Below, one piece after another: positions 51,634-59,973 of a stretch of 64,000 bases of DNA. The position numbers and the translations under genes were made by a program. Origin of the DNA: RGIG6353 sp045660745 (GTDB lineage: Bacteria; Bacillota; Clostridia; Oscillospirales; SIG627). The stretch's first letter is position 1, and the number at the start of each line of letters is the position of its first letter. Under the pieces are notes generated by a model, which did no database searches, was not told the origin of the DNA, and saw only the letters and a program-made list of their open reading frames with translations. The DNA lies in NCBI GenBank assembly GCA_045660745.1, contig JAZREJ010000042.1:1-64000 (forward strand), written 5' to 3'.

Positions 51634-52002
51634 ATGGAAAAAGGAAAGAGAAATTGGGTATTCTGCGACGGATATCTTCCTCCCGCAGGAGACAACCCCG
51701 AATTTGAGGGACACGAGGCGCTCATGCTTACAAACCTCAACGACGAAAAAACCAAAATAGAGCTTGTTTTCGTGTTTGAGGACAGAGAGCCTGAAGAGGG
51801 CATCTTCGTAGAGCTTGACGGAATGAGAACAACCTGTATCCGTCTTGACAAGCCTCTCGGACCTCAGAAATTTAAACTTGGCGAGTCTGTTCAGTATACC
51901 ATCTGGGTAAAGAGCACACTTCCTATTTGTGCTTGCTTCGGAAGACTTGATGTGCGTCAGACAAATATGGCATACTACAGCGTTGAAGGCTGTACGTTCT
52001 AA
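51634..52002 (+). CDS. Sensory rhodopsin transducer (ASRT) family protein
   Basis: The 122-residue protein matches the Anabaena sensory rhodopsin transducer family: NWVFCDGYLPPAGDNPEFEGHEALMLTN-like start, VFVFEDREPEEGIFVELDG, a MRTTCIRLD turn, and LDVRQTNMAYYS near the end. In the cyanobacterium the protein binds a rhodopsin; most relatives, in organisms with no rhodopsin, are found near sugar genes and are thought to bind small ligands. No rhodopsin is seen here. AAGGAG precedes the ATG. The neighbouring GH20-like gene favours a sugar-related role. Confidence 0.85.
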   Translation: MEKGKRNWVFCDGYLPPAGDNPEFEGHEALMLTNLNDEKTKIELVFVFEDREPEEGIFVELDGMRTTCIRLDKPLGPQKFKLGESVQYTIWVKSTLPICACFGRLDVRQTNMAYYSVEGCTF

Positions 52003-52004
52003 AG

Positions 52005-52034
52005 AAAAAAGGAGCTGATTTCAGCTCCTTTTTT
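52005..52034. terminator. Bidirectional terminator
   Basis: AAAAAAGGAGCTGA / TCAGCTCCTTTTTT, 14 bp, minimal loop, between convergent ASRT and solute-binding protein genes. Confidence 0.9.
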
Positions 52035-52044
52035 GTCGGATAAG

Positions 52045-53517
52045 TTATAATTTTTCAAAAGCTTTAACTATAGATTTGTATTGGTAACGTGCACCCGAAA
52101 GCTTTTTACTGTATACGGATTCAAAGTTGTTATTGTGTCCTGAAATCATCTGCTGAAGCGTGAACGAGAAGCCCAGCCATCCGTCGTAGATGTAGCCGAA
52201 GTCGAAGGTACGTCCGTTGAGTATAATGTCAAGTACTTCTTTGGATTCATTGTCACGAAGATATCTTGTCTTGAGCGCTATCTCATAGAAGGTGGGAACA
52301 ACGGTCTTGTAGGTCTCGGCAGAGAGCGCCTCAACTATCTTTCCAACGTAAGCAGTATCCTTGACGGTCTTGGGGATTGCAAGGGCGGTGTGATATCCGT
52401 CTGCCATAGTGTAATAATTGGTTTGATTTTCGTCGTACTTGGGGTAGGGAAGGAGTCCGTACTCATCTTCGAAGTCACGGAAGCCTTCGCTTGAACAGGC
52501 GTGGAGTCCGATAGGAACGAAGATTACTTTCTTGGCGAGGAACATATCGGTAGGATAGGTTGTTCCGGATACCGCATCAGCATCATAGTAAACACCGCCT
52601 GTGTTATAAATGAGGTCGAAAATATCGTTTACAATATTATTTATCTTGTCGGTCTTGATTGCCACCTGTGGGATTCCCTCCTCGTCCTTTTTGCAGACGG
52701 GATTGTCAAAAGCCCAAAGGTAAGTATTAATTGCCGAACCATTTGAATGTGCCATTCCGTAGAAGTCGTTCATATCTCGTTTGTCGTTGCCGTCATCGGT
52801 ATAAACACCCTTTACAAGCTCAAGGAGCTTATCAAAGGTCCATTTACCTTCAAGTGCAATCTTATAAAGATCGCCCATTTCATAGGAGGCGGCAAGATTT
52901 TTATTGAAGGCATAGCAATATGTGTTTGATATTGACGACATATTAAAGTCAGAAACGGCAATGGGGCATACTCCATCAACTGTCAGCTCGTTCTTGGTGG
53001 CTTTTACCCACCAGGGCTTGTCAAAGTTTACGTTTTCTATATCGTACCAGTTAAGGAAAAGCTTCTTTGTTACAAGTCTACCGGTATCTATTGTCATACC
53101 CATAAAAAGATCAAATTCATCCGAGCCGGCAAGAACTGTTTTTGAAACGTAGTCGGAGCATTCTCCGTAGGTTCCTGTATAAGCCAGTGTGAGCTTTACG
53201 TTAAAGCGGTTTTCGACGGCATCGTTGCGTGCGAAGTAAGCATCCTTCATGAGGTTGCCTTTATTGCGGTCTTCCTCTAGGACGTTGAATTCACTCGGAT
53301 AGTGTGATACTATTCTGAACTCACGTCCTCCGAAGTCCTCTGCTTCAAGGTCATCGGAAACGAGACTTCTCTCGTAAAAGATGGATTCTTCTTCATACGT
53401 CTTTTTTTCGTATTTGCTGTTTGAGTCTTCGTCATTGCCATTTGAACAGGAGAAGAGGGCTACCGCGCAGCTTAAAGCCATCATCAGTGCGAGTGCGAAG
53501 CATAATGCTTTTTTCAT
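52045..53517 (-). CDS. Extracellular solute-binding lipoprotein (family 1-like)
   Basis: The 490-residue protein carries a lipoprotein signal (lipobox ALFSCSN, Cys about 24) and a large two-lobed domain like carbohydrate-binding extracellular family 1 proteins (FDLFMGMTID, FDKLLELVKGVYTDDGND, FGYIYDGWLGFSF). Normally such proteins deliver sugars to an ABC importer, but no permease or ATPase lies next to it, so the partner must be elsewhere. A GAGG-like site and ATG start at 53517. It lies 26 bp downstream of the class V aminotransferase and shares its promoter. Confidence 0.85.
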   Translation of the reverse strand: MKKALCFALALMMALSCAVALFSCSNGNDEDSNSKYEKKTYEEESIFYERSLVSDDLEAEDFGGREFRIVSHYPSEFNVLEEDRNKGNLMKDAYFARNDAVENRFNVKLTLAYTGTYGECSDYVSKTVLAGSDEFDLFMGMTIDTGRLVTKKLFLNWYDIENVNFDKPWWVKATKNELTVDGVCPIAVSDFNMSSISNTYCYAFNKNLAASYEMGDLYKIALEGKWTFDKLLELVKGVYTDDGNDKRDMNDFYGMAHSNGSAINTYLWAFDNPVCKKDEEGIPQVAIKTDKINNIVNDIFDLIYNTGGVYYDADAVSGTTYPTDMFLAKKVIFVPIGLHACSSEGFRDFEDEYGLLPYPKYDENQTNYYTMADGYHTALAIPKTVKDTAYVGKIVEALSAETYKTVVPTFYEIALKTRYLRDNESKEVLDIILNGRTFDFGYIYDGWLGFSFTLQQMISGHNNNFESVYSKKLSGARYQYKSIVKAFEKL

Positions 53518-53543
53518 AGCTTTATTTTCCTTCCTTTTTATAT

Positions 53544-54800
53544 TTAGAGATTTGCTATTCTCTCTGTCTCTTTCAAGAATCTGTCGATATCCGCTTTTCC
53601 GTGGATATGAAGCGGAGAGATGCGTAGCGAATCCCCTATGCCGAGGGCGTTAAGAATTCGCTTTGAATAGATGCTGTCGGCAAGACGTTCGCATACCGTG
53701 ATATTGCTTTTCTGATACTCAAGTGCGGCATCCTTAACGCTGATGTTCTTAAAGTCAAGCGATATAATGAGGTCGCGTTTTTCAAGAGGGAGGGTATCAA
53801 GAAGCACTCTTACGTTCTTTATGTGACGCAGGCCCGGTGCATCTTCACTGCCTTCAAGGAGGCGGTGGAGGAGTGCCATTTCCTGAAGCTTTATGCGTTT
53901 CATGCCTTCTTCCCAAAGCGCTTTTCGGTCGGTGACGCTTGAAAAATGTGCACCAATGTCGCAAACGTAGTTAATAATTTCAAGAGTTGCGGCAAAGTTT
54001 CCCGGGGTGCTCGTTCCGAGTGCAAAGGTTTCCGCAGGTTTTAGGATAAGCTTTCTGTGAGGAAGCTTTGCCACTCTGTCGGACACCCACGCAAAGCCGC
54101 ATCCACGCACACCGAAAAATTTATACGGTCCGAAGTTCATCCCGTCAACACCGAGCGCTTCCGCCTCCATGAGACAGTGGGGTGCATGCTGAACAGCATC
54201 CGAAATAATGTAAATGTTGGGATTTATTCTGCGCGCTATCTTGACTATCTCTCCAATGTCCATGATAACTCCCGATGCGTTGGAGGCACTCATAATGCTC
54301 AAAAGACAGGTATTCTCGTCAACAAGCGCTTCAACCGCGTCCAAATCTATTCCGCCTGACGTTTTATTGGCTGGGATGACACGAAGCTCCTTCCCTGTCT
54401 TGCTTGCGTAGTATTCCACCGCGTCAAAAGCCGATGGATGCTCAAGGCTTGATACAACGACATTGGTTCCGTGTGCGTTTTCAAGAATTATTTCCACCAT
54501 ATGGAACATGGTCTGAGAAGCTGTAAGCTCGGTGATAAGCGCACCGCCCTTCGCACCGAACATTATTTCGATGATCTGCTTTGTTACGTCATCGACAAGA
54601 CTTCTTAGGTCAAGTGCTCTGGGGTGAGATCTTTCCGGACAATCAGGATATCGCTCGAAAAAAGCTTTTGCTTCAACGCTTTTTTTAAGCCTTAGAGCAC
54701 CTCCGGCATTATCTAAGAAAAGGTTTCCTTCGTCGGGAAAGTAGAATTTGTCTTTTAAAAGTTTTGTGTATTCTTCATCAAAGAATATTTTGTTGTTCAT
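53544..54800 (-). CDS. Class V PLP-dependent aminotransferase/desulfurase family protein
   Basis: A 418-residue PLP enzyme. FLDNAGGALRL-like and TASQTMFH segments place it in the class V fold; ISDAVQHAPH precedes the cofactor site, and the PLP Lys is in FGPYKFFGVRG. It is similar to selenocysteine-lyase/kynureninase-type members rather than IscS, and has no obvious persulfide Cys loop, so the reaction is unresolved (amine transfer, or beta/gamma-elimination). It is divergent from an AraC gene and followed by the solute-binding lipoprotein. Confidence 0.83.
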   Translation of the reverse strand: MNNKIFFDEEYTKLLKDKFYFPDEGNLFLDNAGGALRLKKSVEAKAFFERYPDCPERSHPRALDLRSLVDDVTKQIIEIMFGAKGGALITELTASQTMFHMVEIILENAHGTNVVVSSLEHPSAFDAVEYYASKTGKELRVIPANKTSGGIDLDAVEALVDENTCLLSIMSASNASGVIMDIGEIVKIARRINPNIYIISDAVQHAPHCLMEAEALGVDGMNFGPYKFFGVRGCGFAWVSDRVAKLPHRKLILKPAETFALGTSTPGNFAATLEIINYVCDIGAHFSSVTDRKALWEEGMKRIKLQEMALLHRLLEGSEDAPGLRHIKNVRVLLDTLPLEKRDLIISLDFKNISVKDAALEYQKSNITVCERLADSIYSKRILNALGIGDSLRISPLHIHGKADIDRFLKETERIANL

Positions 54801-54830
54801 ATTTCACCTGTAAGTTGTTTTGTTAAGATA

Positions 54831-54909
54831 AGAATAACACTATGTATTTGAAATGTAAATTGAAAAAAGCTTTATTAATATTGCAAAAACTGTAAAAATG
54901 TGTTATTAT
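54831..54909. promoter_or_regulatory. Divergent promoters of the aminotransferase and AraC genes
   Basis: Minus: TTTACA (complement of 54854-54859), 17 bp, TATTCT (complement of 54831-54836). Plus: TTGCAA (54881-54886), 17 bp, TATTAT (54904-54909), extended TGT. The plus start is predicted at about 54916, next to the ATG. Confidence 0.65.
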
Positions 54910-54916
54910 AGCAAGT

Positions 54917-55720
54917 ATGGAAAAGCTTTTAGATAATGAATTTGAATGGGGCGGTATTTCATTTTTTTATTCTAATGGCGGCAAGGTGCGTGAACGGCGA
55001 ATACACACGCGTTACGAAATGACACGGCTTTTGGGAGGAGAGGTCGTATTTATGTCGGAAAAGCATCGACTGCCACTTAAAAAGGATACCCTTCTTTTGA
55101 TACCCAAGGATACGTATCATACTTTCGATTACAAAAGAATAGACGATTTTGAAAGAACGGTAATATTCTTTGATACCGACGGAGTGCTTGCACCTATTGC
55201 GACCCGACTTACAGACATCATGGTTATCGAGGAGCCGGAAAGAATATCAAAAAAGCTTCTTGACGAGCTTGTTGAAATATTAAAGACTTCGCGTCCCGAT
55301 AGGGAGCAGATGCTTTCGGCTTATTCTCTTTTTCTGAGCGTCCTTATCCGCGAAACCTCAAAAAAGTGTATGAAGTATGCCCATGAAAGAACGAGTGTTG
55401 TTTCTGATGCTGTAGACTATATAAATGATAATCTTTCCTCACGGCTTGATATAGAGCTGCTCTCGGGACTGCTTCATATGTCCGAATCTGCCTTTGCGCA
55501 TCTTTTTAAAAGAGAGCTTGGAATGACTCCGCACAAATATATAGAGGAAAAAAGACTGTATCTTGCAAAGAGGCTTATTGCTGAAGGAGGGAAGCCGTCG
55601 AAAATATATTCCGAGTGCGGATGGAGCGACTATTCATCGTTTTATAAGGCGTTTCGTAAAATGTTTGGATATTCGCCGTCTGACCGCATAAACGGTATTG
55701 AAAAAAACTTTGATATATGA
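54917..55720 (+). CDS. AraC-family transcriptional regulator
   Basis: A 267-residue regulator: an N-terminal cupin-like sensing domain (about residues 1-100) and a C-terminal pair of HTHs (about 165-260). The first helix-turn-helix has LDIELLSGLLHMSESAFAHLFKRELGMTPHKYI, the second GWSDYSSFYKAFRKMFGYSP. The promoter -10 ends 7 bases before the ATG and no ribosome site fits between, so the mRNA is probably leaderless. Likely controls the downstream esterase genes and/or the divergent aminotransferase. Confidence 0.9.
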   Translation: MEKLLDNEFEWGGISFFYSNGGKVRERRIHTRYEMTRLLGGEVVFMSEKHRLPLKKDTLLLIPKDTYHTFDYKRIDDFERTVIFFDTDGVLAPIATRLTDIMVIEEPERISKKLLDELVEILKTSRPDREQMLSAYSLFLSVLIRETSKKCMKYAHERTSVVSDAVDYINDNLSSRLDIELLSGLLHMSESAFAHLFKRELGMTPHKYIEEKRLYLAKRLIAEGGKPSKIYSECGWSDYSSFYKAFRKMFGYSPSDRINGIEKNFDI

Positions 55721-55747
55721 TACAATTTTCCAAAAGGAGTTGATAAT

Positions 55748-56473
55748 GTGAAAATCAGCGAAAAAATTAATCTTGATTACTGGGGACTTATCGAGCACGG
55801 TCCTATCAACATTGTAGCCTTTGGTGACAGCGTTACCCACGGAGCGGTGGCACAGGGCGAGATAAATTACGAAACGGTTTACTGGAACAGGCTCAAGAAC
55901 AAGATACTTGAGGTTCGAAACTACGTTCCCGTAAATGTTATAAATGCAGGCATTGGCGGCATTACTGCGTCGATGTCGCTTGAAAGAATGGACTCTCAGG
56001 TACTTTCTCACAATCCCGATCTTATCATTGTTTGTTTTGGGCTTAATGACGTAAATGCGGGATATGATACTTACATAAACGCGATGAGAACTATCTTCGA
56101 CAAGGCACTCGCGAGTGGAGCTGAGGTTATTTTTATGACCCCGAATATGTTCAACACAAGCGTTGCCGAGGACACTCCGAAGGAGCATTACGAGTATGCA
56201 AAAATCACCTGCGAAATGCAGAAAAACGGAAAGTTCGACAAGTACATATACGGAGCGCGTGATTTGGCTCTTGAAATGGGAGTTGAGGTCTGCGATTGCT
56301 ACAGTGCGTGGAAGAAGCTTTCCGAAAAGGAGGACGTGACTTACCTTCTTGCAAATCGCATAAACCATCCCACAAAGGAAATGCACGAGCTTTTCGCACA
56401 GATGCTCTTTGATACAATATTCAAGGATAAGACCGACGTGAAAGACGAAGAAAGTACTATGTACAAGGGGTAA
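55748..56473 (+). CDS. SGNH/GDSL hydrolase
   Basis: A 241-residue esterase-like protein. The nucleophile block is VAFGDSVTHGA, the Gly block AGIGGIT, the Asn block VCFGLNDVN, and the catalytic His in NRINHPT. The start is GTG at 55748 with AAAGGAG upstream. No signal peptide. SGNH proteins remove acetyl or acyl groups from sugars and lipids. It sits between the AraC regulator and a HAD phosphatase (2-bp gap). Confidence 0.88.
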   Translation: MKISEKINLDYWGLIEHGPINIVAFGDSVTHGAVAQGEINYETVYWNRLKNKILEVRNYVPVNVINAGIGGITASMSLERMDSQVLSHNPDLIIVCFGLNDVNAGYDTYINAMRTIFDKALASGAEVIFMTPNMFNTSVAEDTPKEHYEYAKITCEMQKNGKFDKYIYGARDLALEMGVEVCDCYSAWKKLSEKEDVTYLLANRINHPTKEMHELFAQMLFDTIFKDKTDVKDEESTMYKG

Positions 56474-56475
56474 AT

Positions 56476-57123
56476 ATGAAGCATTATATTTTCGATTTTG
56501 ACGGAACGCTCGTTGACTCAATGCCTTATTGGTCAAGAAAAATGCTCAGAGTCTTAGAGCTTAACGGGGCAACCTATCCTCCCGATATCATAAAGATACT
56601 CACTACTCTCGGAGACCGCGGAAGTGCAAATTATTTTCGCGAGGTGCTTGGAGTTAAGGCAAGCGTCGAGACTCTTTTTGCACAGATGGATGAGTACGCA
56701 CTTCCCTGTTACAGGGATGAGATAGTTTTGAAGGAAGGGGCACTTGACTATCTTAACTATCTCAAGGGTGAATGCTATAGCCTGAACGTGCTCACGGCAA
56801 GTCCCCATAAGATGCTCGATCCCTGTCTTAAAAGAAACGGGGTGTGGGAGCTTTTTGACAACGTGTGGAGCACCGACGATTTCGGGCTCCCAAAATCCGA
56901 CGTGAAAATATATCATGAGGTTGCACAAAAACTCGGTATAAAGACCGAGGAAGCCGCTTTCTTTGACGATAATATTGATGCTGTAAAAACGGCAAAGGCA
57001 TCGGGAATGCGTACGGTTGCCATTTATGATGCATCGGCAGAGAGTTTTAAGAGCGAGCTCCAAGAAATTGCGGACGTGTACGTTGTAAGACTTTCGGAGC
57101 TTTGCGGAAAGGAGATAAAATGA
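56476..57123 (+). CDS. HAD-superfamily phosphatase
   Basis: A 215-residue member of the HAD class with a PGMB/GPH-like cap. The catalytic DxD is in FDFDGTLVDS, the second motif is VLTASPH, and the third is FFDDNIDAVKTA. It probably acts on a phosphorylated sugar or similar small molecule. The start directly follows the upstream esterase and its end overlaps the next gene by 4 bp. Confidence 0.9.
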   Translation: MKHYIFDFDGTLVDSMPYWSRKMLRVLELNGATYPPDIIKILTTLGDRGSANYFREVLGVKASVETLFAQMDEYALPCYRDEIVLKEGALDYLNYLKGECYSLNVLTASPHKMLDPCLKRNGVWELFDNVWSTDDFGLPKSDVKIYHEVAQKLGIKTEEAAFFDDNIDAVKTAKASGMRTVAIYDASAESFKSELQEIADVYVVRLSELCGKEIK

Positions 57124-57875
57124 TACATTCGTTTTTGCTTATAGGTCAGTCCAATGCTGCGGGCAGAGGATTTCCGTCGGAGGTTGAGCCTATTGTTAAC
57201 GATAAAATAAAGGTGCTTCGAAACGGACGCTGGTGGAAGGCGTACACTCCATATAACCCCGACAGAGTTACGGCAGGTGTAAACCTTATGGAAAGCTTTT
57301 GCGACCTTTACTCAAAGGAGCACCCCGACGTGGAGGTCGGAGTAATTCCGTGCGCCGACGGAGGTACAAGCCTCGATCAGTGGCGAGAGGGTGGAGTCCT
57401 TTTTGACCATGCCTGTTATATGACGCGTCTTGCTCAGCGCTCGTCAACCGTTGTTGGAATCATCTGGCATCAGGGCGAGAGTGACAGCTATGACGAGACC
57501 TATCCCGTTTACGAAGAAAAGCTTACCAAAATAATGAATGCCCTCAGAACCACTCTCGGACTTGAGGACGTACCTATAATCGTGGGAGGGCTTGGCGATT
57601 ATCTTGCGAATTACGTCTGCCCCTATATTTCAAAAAAATACGTTTTTGTAAACGAAGCTCTTAAGTCTTTTACTAAAAACGTACCCCTTTCAGCATTTGT
57701 ATCGGCAGAAGGACTCTGTGCCAATCCCGATAATCTTCACTTTTCAGCAAAGTCGCTTCGTGAGTTTGGAGAACGATATTATGCTGAGTTTTTGAAGATA
57801 GAAAAAAAGGACAGGGTCTTTGAAAACAAACCCTTGCCCTTTAATGCCTCAAGAGGAGATCTTGAGAGCCTTTAA
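57120..57875 (+). CDS. SASA/DUF303-type carbohydrate esterase
   Basis: A 251-residue protein starting MIHSFLLIGQSNAAGRG, the block I of the sialate O-acetylesterase (SASA) family; the WHQGESDS motif gives the second conserved block. Enzymes of this group remove acetyl groups from sialic acids and xylan-type sugars. The ATG at 57120 overlaps the HAD stop (ATGA). No signal peptide, so cytoplasmic. Its stop overlaps the stop of the convergent LysR gene by 3 bases. Confidence 0.88.
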   Translation: MIHSFLLIGQSNAAGRGFPSEVEPIVNDKIKVLRNGRWWKAYTPYNPDRVTAGVNLMESFCDLYSKEHPDVEVGVIPCADGGTSLDQWREGGVLFDHACYMTRLAQRSSTVVGIIWHQGESDSYDETYPVYEEKLTKIMNALRTTLGLEDVPIIVGGLGDYLANYVCPYISKKYVFVNEALKSFTKNVPLSAFVSAEGLCANPDNLHFSAKSLREFGERYYAEFLKIEKKDRVFENKPLPFNASRGDLESL

Positions 57876-58711
57876 CGTTGTATAGCTTTAAGATAGTTTA
57901 AAAAGTGCTCCAAATTTTTGTGGGCACTTTTATTTTTGTAATATGCGTGGACAACGTAGCGCTCGTTGAAGTCCGCAATGTCAAGATATGCAACACCCTC
58001 ATTCCCATCATTTTCTCTGCCCAACCCGATTCCCATACCTGAGGCTATCATTTTGTCGTGACAGGTGATATCGTTGATGCGCGCCACCACCTTGGGGGTA
58101 AAGCCTGCGTGACGGCAGGTTCGTACAAGCATTCGATGCATGTTACTGTTGTCACCGAGAGATATGAACGGCTGAGATCGAAGCGCTCTAAGGGTTATTT
58201 TTTTGCCGATCAGAGGACTATTGATGCTTGCCTTGAAGCGAATGCGCATATCGAAAAGCTCAAAGCTATCGTATTCCGAATATATATTGCTTTTTTCATC
58301 TATTATAATGTCGTATTTATCAAGCTCGGTCTCCGAAAAGTCAAACACAGTATCAAAAGATACCTTAGGGTGTCTTTTCGTGTATGCTATTATAGCATCT
58401 GTTATATCACGACGCATGGCACGTACCAGCATTTTGATCTCTCGGCTTTCGTCTCTGGGTGATGTGAGCAACTCAACAGCTCCGTCAAGCTCAAAAAATA
58501 CTGTCGAGAGGGTCTCCTTAAATTTTTTTCCGTTTTCGTTGAGGACGATCCTGTTGCAGGTACGGTCGAAGAGTGAGCACCCAAGCTCCTGTTCAAGCCT
58601 CTTGACGGATGCCGATACCGATGTGGTAGGCACCATATATTTCTCCGCCGTCCTTGAAAAGCTTTCGGAGTTAGCGCTTTCCAAAAAATATCTCAGCTGT
58701 AAAATTTCCAT
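57872..58711 (-). CDS. LysR-family transcriptional regulator
   Basis: A 279-residue regulator whose N-terminal winged HTH is clear: LQLRYFLESANSESFSRTAEKYMVPTTSVSASVKRLEQELG. The C-terminal two-lobe effector domain follows. The gene is divergent from the ornithine-cyclodeaminase-family gene, the usual setting for LysR control of a neighbouring operon, and its 3' end contains the terminator for the opposite strand. The effector is unknown. Confidence 0.92.
   Translation of the reverse strand: MEILQLRYFLESANSESFSRTAEKYMVPTTSVSASVKRLEQELGCSLFDRTCNRIVLNENGKKFKETLSTVFFELDGAVELLTSPRDESREIKMLVRAMRRDITDAIIAYTKRHPKVSFDTVFDFSETELDKYDIIIDEKSNIYSEYDSFELFDMRIRFKASINSPLIGKKITLRALRSQPFISLGDNSNMHRMLVRTCRHAGFTPKVVARINDITCHDKMIASGMGIGLGRENDGNEGVAYLDIADFNERYVVHAYYKNKSAHKNLEHFLNYLKAIQR
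57901..57938 (+). terminator. Terminator of the esterase operon, inside the LysR coding region
   Basis: AAAAGTGCTC / GGGCACTTTT (57901-57910 / 57922-57931), 10 bp with one G-U, then ATTTTTG. It lies within the 3' end of the LysR gene on the other strand. Confidence 0.65.
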
Positions 58712-58787
58712 AATGATCCACCTTTTTATGTCTTTTTATTATTTTACTATAACTTTAAAGATAAAGCAAGTACTATTTAGATGATTA

Positions 58788-58816
58788 TTTACGTTTTGGT
58801 ATATCGGTGTTATTAT
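58788..58816 (+). promoter_or_regulatory. Promoter of the ornithine-cyclodeaminase-family gene
   Basis: TTTACG (58788-58793), 17 bp, TATTAT (58811-58816), extended TGT; it lies in the LysR-divergent interval, 29 bp before the ATG. Confidence 0.65.
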
Positions 58817-58844
58817 AGAAGAAATATTTTAAGGAGATTTTAAA

Positions 58845-59864
58845 ATGAAACATGAAGTAATATTTTTAAATAATGCCGCAATGGATGAGTTGGGAGTGGC
58901 TTCGATGTCGGATGTAATGCATGATGTGGAGAGAGTTTATACTCTAACGTCCGAAGGGGATGTTATATCTCCCGGAAAGTGTGTTATGCGTTGGGGAGAG
59001 ACTGTAGAGGACGAAAACGTTCTCGGCAGAATAAACGCAATGCCCGGTTATATAGGCGGAGAATATGACATGGCGGGTATAAAGTGGATAGGAAGCGGTC
59101 CGCAGAACTACAAGAAAGGGCTTCCCCGTGCAAGCGTTACAGTGATCCTGAATGATCCCGATACAAAGCTGCCGCTCTGCTTTGCTGACGGCACAAAAGT
59201 CAGTACCATGAGAACGGGGGCTTCAGGAGGAGTTGCCATCAAGTATCTTGCAAAAAGCAACGCTGAGGTCATGCTGATATGCGGAGCAGGTGCTCAAGCT
59301 CCCACCCAGCTTGAAGCCGCCCTTATTGCAAGACCCTCGCTTAAGAAGCTTTACGTTTACGATATTCGCCCCGAAAATGCAGAAAGATTTGCAGTTGCCA
59401 CAAGAGAAAAGTATGCGGACCTTGAGGTGATCGTGACTTCCGATATTGAAAAAGCAACAAGAGACAGTGATATAATCGACTGCGTTACCCTTGCAAGCGA
59501 GCCGTTTATTAAGGGTCAGTGGCTTAAGCGCGGCGCACTTGTCATGAATATGGCGGATTACGAGGTAGACCGCGAGTGTGTGAAGCGTGCAGATAAGGTG
59601 GTTGTTGACTACTGGGAGAGCGTTAAGCACAGAATGATAAGTACAGTCGCACTTATGTGGCGTGATGGAGAATTTTCGGACGATGCGCTTCACGCAGAGA
59701 TGGGCGAGATAGTACGTGGAATAAAAGCTCCGCGTGAGAATGACGAGGAGATAATCTACTTCAACGCCGTGGGAGCGGGAATAATGGATATAGCTGTTAC
59801 AGCGCGCGCCTACAAAAATGCCATTAAAACAGGAAAAGGCATCAGTCTTTTGTTTTGGGAGTAA
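58845..59864 (+). CDS. Ornithine cyclodeaminase/mu-crystallin family protein
   Basis: A 339-residue NAD(P)-binding enzyme. The N-terminal region with GRINAMPGYIGG and GIKWIGSGPQN matches the family, and the Rossmann site is CGAGAQAPTQLEA. Members include ornithine cyclodeaminase, alanine dehydrogenase and opine-like synthases, so the reaction cannot be fixed. It is the first gene of a run (SGNH hydrolase, MATE pump, deacetylase, MBL, EamA) though a terminator follows it. AAGGAG precedes the ATG. Confidence 0.87.
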   Translation: MKHEVIFLNNAAMDELGVASMSDVMHDVERVYTLTSEGDVISPGKCVMRWGETVEDENVLGRINAMPGYIGGEYDMAGIKWIGSGPQNYKKGLPRASVTVILNDPDTKLPLCFADGTKVSTMRTGASGGVAIKYLAKSNAEVMLICGAGAQAPTQLEAALIARPSLKKLYVYDIRPENAERFAVATREKYADLEVIVTSDIEKATRDSDIIDCVTLASEPFIKGQWLKRGALVMNMADYEVDRECVKRADKVVVDYWESVKHRMISTVALMWRDGEFSDDALHAEMGEIVRGIKAPRENDEEIIYFNAVGAGIMDIAVTARAYKNAIKTGKGISLLFWE

Positions 59865-59870
59865 AAAATT

Positions 59871-59904
59871 ATGACAATATTCTTGCGAGAATATTGTCAT
59901 TTTT
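59871..59904 (+). terminator. Terminator after the ornithine-cyclodeaminase-family gene
   Basis: ATGACAATATTCT / AGAATATTGTCAT, 13 bp, loop TGCG, then TTTTATT. Its 3' arm overlaps the -35 of the next promoter. Confidence 0.9.
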
Positions 59905-59922
59905 ATTATTGTGTAGTATAAT
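59894..59922 (+). promoter_or_regulatory. Promoter embedded in the preceding terminator
   Basis: TTGTCA (59894-59899, the end of the terminator stem), 17 bp, TATAAT (59917-59922). Confidence 0.7.
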
Positions 59923-59973
59923 AAGTTGAACGCTTTTATCGTTTCTTACAGTGTGAAAGGGAACAGACAAATA

